Assembly: GCA_009760885.1 (NCBI GenBank)
Contig: CM019704.1
Coordinates: 13,561,803-13,625,802, forward strand
Source of the DNA: Achatina immaculata
Lineage: Eukaryota; Mollusca; Gastropoda; Stylommatophora; Achatinidae
Reading direction: 5' to 3'
Length of the DNA: 64,000 nt
Part shown: in pieces, positions 59,165-64,000 of the stretch
How the letters are laid out: each line of letters starts with the position of its first letter
How positions within the stretch are numbered: the first letter of the stretch is position 1
Notes under the pieces: generated by a model
What the model was told of the DNA's origin: nothing
The model's database searches: none
What the model saw: only the letters and a program-made list of their open reading frames with translations
Made by a program: the position numbers and the translations under genes

Positions 59165-61996
59165 GGTTCAAAAATCAAGCTACTGGTGGCAAAACTAACA
59201 AGTTCAAAATGGCAACATGGAATGTTTGAAATTTATTACAGGCTGGAAAATTAGAAAATGTAAAGAGGGAAATGGAAAGGATGAAACCAACATATTAGGA
59301 ATGAGTGAAGCTAGATGGTCAGGTGCAGGGAAGATAAACTCCGATAAATATACAATAATATATTCAGGAAGTGAGAAACATGAACGAGGAGTAGGAATAA
59401 TATTTGACGAACAAACAGCAAGGACAATTGTAGGATATTTGAACATCTCGGATTGAGTTCTGCTAGCCCAACTGAAAGGACGACCAGTAAACATAAATAT
59501 TATACAAGTGTACGCTCCAACATCTGAAAGTTCTGAAGATGTACAGCTAATTTATAATGACACAGAGACAGCCCTGAAACACATAAAGTTACATGAAGTT
59601 ACTATAGTGATGGGAGATTTTAATGCCAAAGTTGGTAAAGGAAGAACTTCAGACATCGTTGGTGACTATGGACTAGGGAAGAGGAATGGCAGAGGTAGTA
59701 AATTAATTGAATGGGCAAGAATACATAGCATGGTTGTAGGAAACACCTGGTTTAAACAACATCCCCGAAGACTGGCAACATGGTGCAGCCCAGACAAAAA
59801 GACTTTTAACCAGATAGACTACGTATTAATCAACAAACGATTCTGGAATGCATTAATGACAACAAAAACCATGCCAGGAGCTGACTGCAATAGTGACCAT
59901 GATCCACTCTGTGGGAAAATTAGAATAAAGCTAAAGAAAGCAGGCAGAAAAGTAAGAATCATCAAACTGAATACAGAACTCCTTAAAAAGACCAAGAACT
60001 GCGAGAACAATACAAAGTTATTATAACAAATAGATACAATGCAATAGGAAAGATAAATAGTATAGATGAACAATGGGCAATGTTAAGAGATTCTATCCAC
60101 CAAACTGTTAAGGAGATAATACCACCGAAAAAAGAAGGCCCTAAAAATAAATGGATGACAGACGACATCTTAGGACTGATGGACAAGAGGAGGAGGAGTA
60201 AAAATAACCAAGAAAAATATAGCAAGATAAATAAGACGCAAATGCTGAGAAGCAAAGGAAGTGTGGTTAAATGAACAGTGCAGACAAATAGAGGACTCCC
60301 ATGATAAGGACAGCAAAAACATGCACAAATGAATTAGTGAACTCACTTGAAGGAAGACAAAATATACAACAAATTGCCTGAAATCAAAAGAAGATAAAAT
60401 GTTAATGGGAAAGGAAGACATTGTGGACAGAGTACAGCGGTGAGCTATGTGGAGGAGAAAGACCAGAATTAACACCAGACACTGAAAACTGTGATGGACC
60501 ACCAATACTTGAAGATGAAATCATAGATGCCATCATACACATGAAGAAAGGAAAAGCGACTGAGCCTGATAATATAACAATAGAAGAAATAGAGGCGATT
60601 GAGGAGATAGAAATAAAAATAATAACCAAGTTACTGAATGACATTTACAACAGTGGTTATATGCCCAGTGACCTGCTTAAATCCACGTTTGTAGCACTAT
60701 CAAAGAAACCAGGTGCAAAGGAATGTGACGACCACTGGACTATCAGCCTCTCATGTCACATAACGAAGCTAATTCTGAGAATCATTATGAGAAGAACAAG
60801 GAAAAAGATAAAAGTGGAAATAGCAGATGAACAGTTTGGATTTGTTAAAGGAAAGGGAACACACAATGCCATTTATGCTTTACGAACACTAACAGAAAGA
60901 GCTGTAGAAGTACAGAAAGATTTCTAATTATGCTTCATTGATTACACCAAGGCATTTGACAAGGTAAAACATAATGAAATTATTAAAATGCTTGAAGATA
61001 TCAATATAGATGGCAAAGACCTGAGGATTGTAAAACATCTATATAGCAGCAAGAAGCAGCAATTTGAGTTGAAAACAGAACTGGAAAATATCAACCTATA
61101 AAACAAGGGGTGCAACATGGATGTGTACTGTCTCCAGACCTTTTTTCTCTGTATAGCGAGAATATTCTAAGAACAATCATCACAGAACCAGGTATAAAAA
61201 TAGGAGGATACAATATTAACAACCTTCGGTATGTTGATGATATAGTACTGATAGCTGAGTCCAACAAGACTTGCAAAATCTTTTGGATAAAGTCGCTAAA
61301 GTAAGTGAAAAGAAAGGCCTTACTTTAAACATAAAAAAGATAGAGACTATGGTTATATCTAAGAAATAGAATCCACCAGCATGCAGTATAAAATTAAACG
61401 GAACTATTCTAAAGCAGGTGCAGAAATTCAAATACCTTGTAGCAGTGATAACTTCAGATGGGAAATGCAGAACAGAATAGGCCAAGCAAAGACTGCATTT
61501 CAGAGAATGAGAAACATATTATGCAACACATCAATGAATGTTAGAAAATGAGTATAAAAAGTGCTATATTGAACCTATCTTGTTATATGGAAGTGATTCA
61601 TGGACAATAGGCGGGTCTGCACAAAAATCATTGGAAGCAGCAGAAATGTGGTTTATTAGAAGAATATTGCGAATCCCTGGATAGCAAAAATAACTAATGA
61701 AGAATGTATGAGAAGAGCTGGAGAGACACACAAAAAAAATCTTGTAAAAAAAATAAAAGAGAGACAATGTACTTTCATAGGACATGCAATGAGAAGAGGG
61801 GGCATTGAAAATATTATAACAGGAAAAATAGAGGAAAGAAGATCAAGAGGAAGACCAAGAGAAATGATACTGGACAGTCTGATGGGATGGTGTGAGAGGA
61901 GATCATCAACTGAGCTGATGGCCTGCATGAAGGATCGTGCAATCTGGAGAAGCATAACAGCCAATGCCAGTCAGCACAGCACCTGCTGATGATGAT
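59165..61996 (+). mobile_element. LINE family B, nearly complete copy
   Basis: About 2.8 kb from the endonuclease start to a (GATGAT)-type tail at 61996. The broken ORF has MATWNV, MSEARWSG, YAPTSESS, VIMGDFNAKVGKG (about 59610), NQIDYVLIN and SDHDPL (about 59895) for the apurinic endonuclease. The RT has a MKKGKATEPDNIT block, EQFGFVKGKGTHNAIYAL, FIDYTKAFDKV, GVQHGCVLSPDLF and RYVDDIVLIAE (active site, about 61230). The tail is ERQCTFIGHAMRRGGIEN, then SRGRPREMILD and GWCERRSSTELMACMKDR. Internal stops and frameshifts (for example about 59456, 60025, 60927) make it inactive. Copies at 3640, 21068 and 34194 are 5'-truncated relatives. Confidence 0.93.
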
Positions 61997-62004
61997 AAAA
62001 TTGC

Positions 62005-62240
62005 TTGAGCTGATGTGTTTTCTGGTACACGCCAGTGGGACACAGAGGCTGTATGTTGTTAGTATCTATACTCTAGCTCCATCAGCATAGCAGATGGTGA
62101 CCACCACTCCTGGCTGCCTTTCCTGTCCCAGCTCTTGGAGAAGACTGGTACCCACTTCTACAGCTCAGCTGATTAGGCTACCACCGGCCAGAATTGAACC
62201 ACCAACAATCACCATGAGAGATGACTGGACTAATCACTTC
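62005..62240 (-). mobile_element. tRNA-type SINE (SINE-3), minus strand
   Basis: The reverse complement has a B-box-like 'ggttcaattct', then 'gggtaccagtcttctccaag', 'ggacaggaaaggcagccagg' and 'gtgtaccagaaaacacatca'. The centre shares 'tagaaatgggtacc' and 'aggaaaggc.gccagg' words with SINE-1, so the two may have a common body. Confidence 0.8.
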
Positions 62241-62324
62241 TCCAATTGTCATCCTGAAACTAGAACTGACAATCATGGGAGAAATGCTTTAAAATTTTCA
62301 CATTCATTCTAGATACATGTTATG

Positions 62325-63040
62325 TAGTAATGTTATATTGAACCAATACTGTTTTATGGATGTGAAACATGGACAGGAACCAGGGAAATACAGCGCTGCC
62401 TAGAGGCCATGGAAATGTGGTTCCTTAGGAGAATGCTAAAGATACCATGGACAGCAAAGAAATCAAACGAGGAGACCCTGAATGAGGCAGAAGAGATATA
62501 AGCATTAACAAAATTAAGGAAGGTTAAAGTAAAGGTAATCCTGTCATGCCTTGGAGGTACATTGGGATATGGTGTTAGTGCCCATATTTTCCTTGACCTC
62601 AATATCATCACTAGATAACGATACTGTTAGCATCATGCTTGACGGCCGTTCCTTCCCCAACTCCAGAAGAAGTCAGGTATCCATTTCTATAACCGAGTGA
62701 CTGGGGCACCTCTAGCCAGATTCAGAGCTCTGATCTTCATCAAGAGAAACCAGTGTACTCCCCACTCAGACACCCACCCATGTAGTACTGAAATTCAGGA
62801 AGAGACAATTATAATTCATAGGACACGTTATGAGAGCAGATCGATTGGAATATTTGACAACAACAGGGTTGACAGATGGCAAAAGAGGCCAAAGCAGACA
62901 ATGAGAGAAGATGATAGAATGACTGATGAAATGGCATGGAGAAAGAACATGGCTCATAATTAGCACCTGGAATAAAGAATTGTGGAAAACCGTGACCGCC
63001 AACTCCCGTCGGCATGTCACTGGACAGATAATGTAATAAT
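62325..63040 (+). mobile_element. LINE C-terminal remnant, split by a SINE
   Basis: IEPILFYGCETWTGTREIQ, CLEAMEMWFLRRMLKIPWTA precede the SINE. IIHRTRYESRSI...MREDDRMTDEMAW follows it. The pieces are collinear parts of a LINE tail, related to but distinct from family B. Confidence 0.75.
62515..62775 (-). mobile_element. SINE-1 copy nested in the LINE remnant, minus strand
   Basis: The reverse complement aligns along its length with 29249-29515: 'tgtctgagtgg', 'gccccagtcactcg', 'cttctggagttggggaagga', 'aaatatgggcactaacacca', 'aaggcatgacaggatta'. Confidence 0.88.
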
Positions 63041-63831
63041 TACATACATAAATGAAAATTCATGTCTAGATTAATCCCTTCGCTAGTAATGACTGCAATA
63101 AATGCATTGCCATTGTTATTATATTATTTAGGTACATTTTTTTTATCTTTTCAAACACATCTGCGTAATATTTATGAGATGCAGTATTACTTAGGTCTGG
63201 AATATTGCCGTTTATTGACAGTAAATGCCATAACCAACAGAGAACGGGTGCTATCAGTTACTGTAAGCTCGGGTAGATACTGAAGATGAGATCGAAGTAC
63301 CTAAAGATGTCTCTGGTTTGCATGATGATCCTTCAAAACTAAAACTAACAAGTAAATGCCATGTTCGCGTCCATCTTGCAATTTGAACAGACTTAGTTTA
63401 ACTGACACCCTGGTATATATATTAATTAAAATGCTCATTTATTTTGTGCCTGAATGAGTTATTTACCAGTGGAACGTTGTACAGTTTAATGACAAACGGT
63501 CATAATATCAAGCCAGCTTTTGGTGTACGGTTAGCTTGATTGTATTTATATCAAAATTATAACACACGACTTTTACGAATCAAATTAAAAGTGAAGTTCT
63601 ATTGTTGGACACAAACAATAACGTTTCTAACTGCAGGCTTGAAATAATGAACCATAAAATGTAACAATGAAGAGGAATTACAAAAATAACATTTTAAATA
63701 CATATAACATGGTATTTATTTTCGTGACCTTTACCAGTCATTCATAGCCTTTGTTTCGTGAGTATTTGACGGATCTACATAGTTATTGTCAAATTAAAAT
63801 AAAAGATACACCCTTCTACTGTGAAACAGGC
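63041..63831. other. AT-rich non-coding DNA
   Basis: No gene or recognised repeat seen. Confidence 0.4.
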
Positions 63832-63970
63832 GATACAGTTCAGTTATGTTTCTCCGTTAATCGGAGATTGCATAGATATGAACAGTTGGTCAGACAGTGA
63901 TACAGTTCAATTATGTTTTTCTCCGTTAAACGGAGGTTGCATAGATATGAACAGTCCGTCAGACAGGAAA
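63832..63970. repeat. 67-bp tandem repeat with hairpin, 2 copies
   Basis: Copies start gatacagttca at 63832 and 63899. Each has a short hairpin (ctccgttaatcggag in the first, ctccgttaaacggag in the second) and 'catagatatgaacagt'. The array may continue past the window edge. Confidence 0.85.
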
Positions 63971-64000
63971 CTGTGTAAGATAACCTACAGTTACAGGGTG

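Overview
This is AT-rich, repeat-dense nuclear DNA from an animal. The evidence is a terminal exon behind a polypyrimidine tract and AG acceptor, a lysosome-associated membrane protein (LAMP) gene, a multi-finger C2H2 gene, SINEs with RNA polymerase III promoter boxes, and many decayed LINEs and DNA transposons. The transposon mix (RTE-like and other apurinic-endonuclease LINEs, Tc1, mariner, pogo, hAT) suits an invertebrate. I cannot name the phylum with confidence. No prokaryotic or viral gene is visible.

Only three host coding units are convincing. (1) The last coding exon of an unrecognised gene lies at 8469-9289 (+), preceded by intron-like DNA with a 64-bp tandem repeat. (2) An intronless two-domain LAMP gene lies at 31942-33345 (-). 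(3) A C2H2 zinc-finger gene lies at 53102-55372 (-), probably lacking its first exon(s) in this reading.

The rest is mobile or tandemly repeated DNA. 0-8 kb: LINE remnants, a U2-snRNA-like retroposed element with poly(A) and target-site duplication (TSD), and the 64-bp repeat. 9-19 kb: probable 3' UTR, 35-bp and 27-bp minisatellites, two LINE remnants and a tRNA-type SINE. 20-24 kb: a hAT remnant and a Tc1 element. 24.2-27.0 kb: a 28-bp array of about 102 units that is open in nearly all six frames. 27-36 kb: single-copy DNA, three SINE types, the LAMP gene and nested LINE pieces. 36-52.5 kb: LINE and pogo remnants, a hAT element split by a full-length 3.2-kb RTE-like LINE, and a second copy of that LINE in inverted orientation. 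52.5-64 kb: a foldback sequence, the zinc-finger gene, a GC-richer block of nested repeats, a dead mariner, a nearly complete LINE and SINEs.

The host genes show no sign of acting together. What ties the window together is retroposition: several LINE families with intact TSDs have nested into one another and into DNA transposons, and a LINE machinery has also mobilised tRNA-headed and U2-headed short elements. Relative insertion ages can be read from the nesting.
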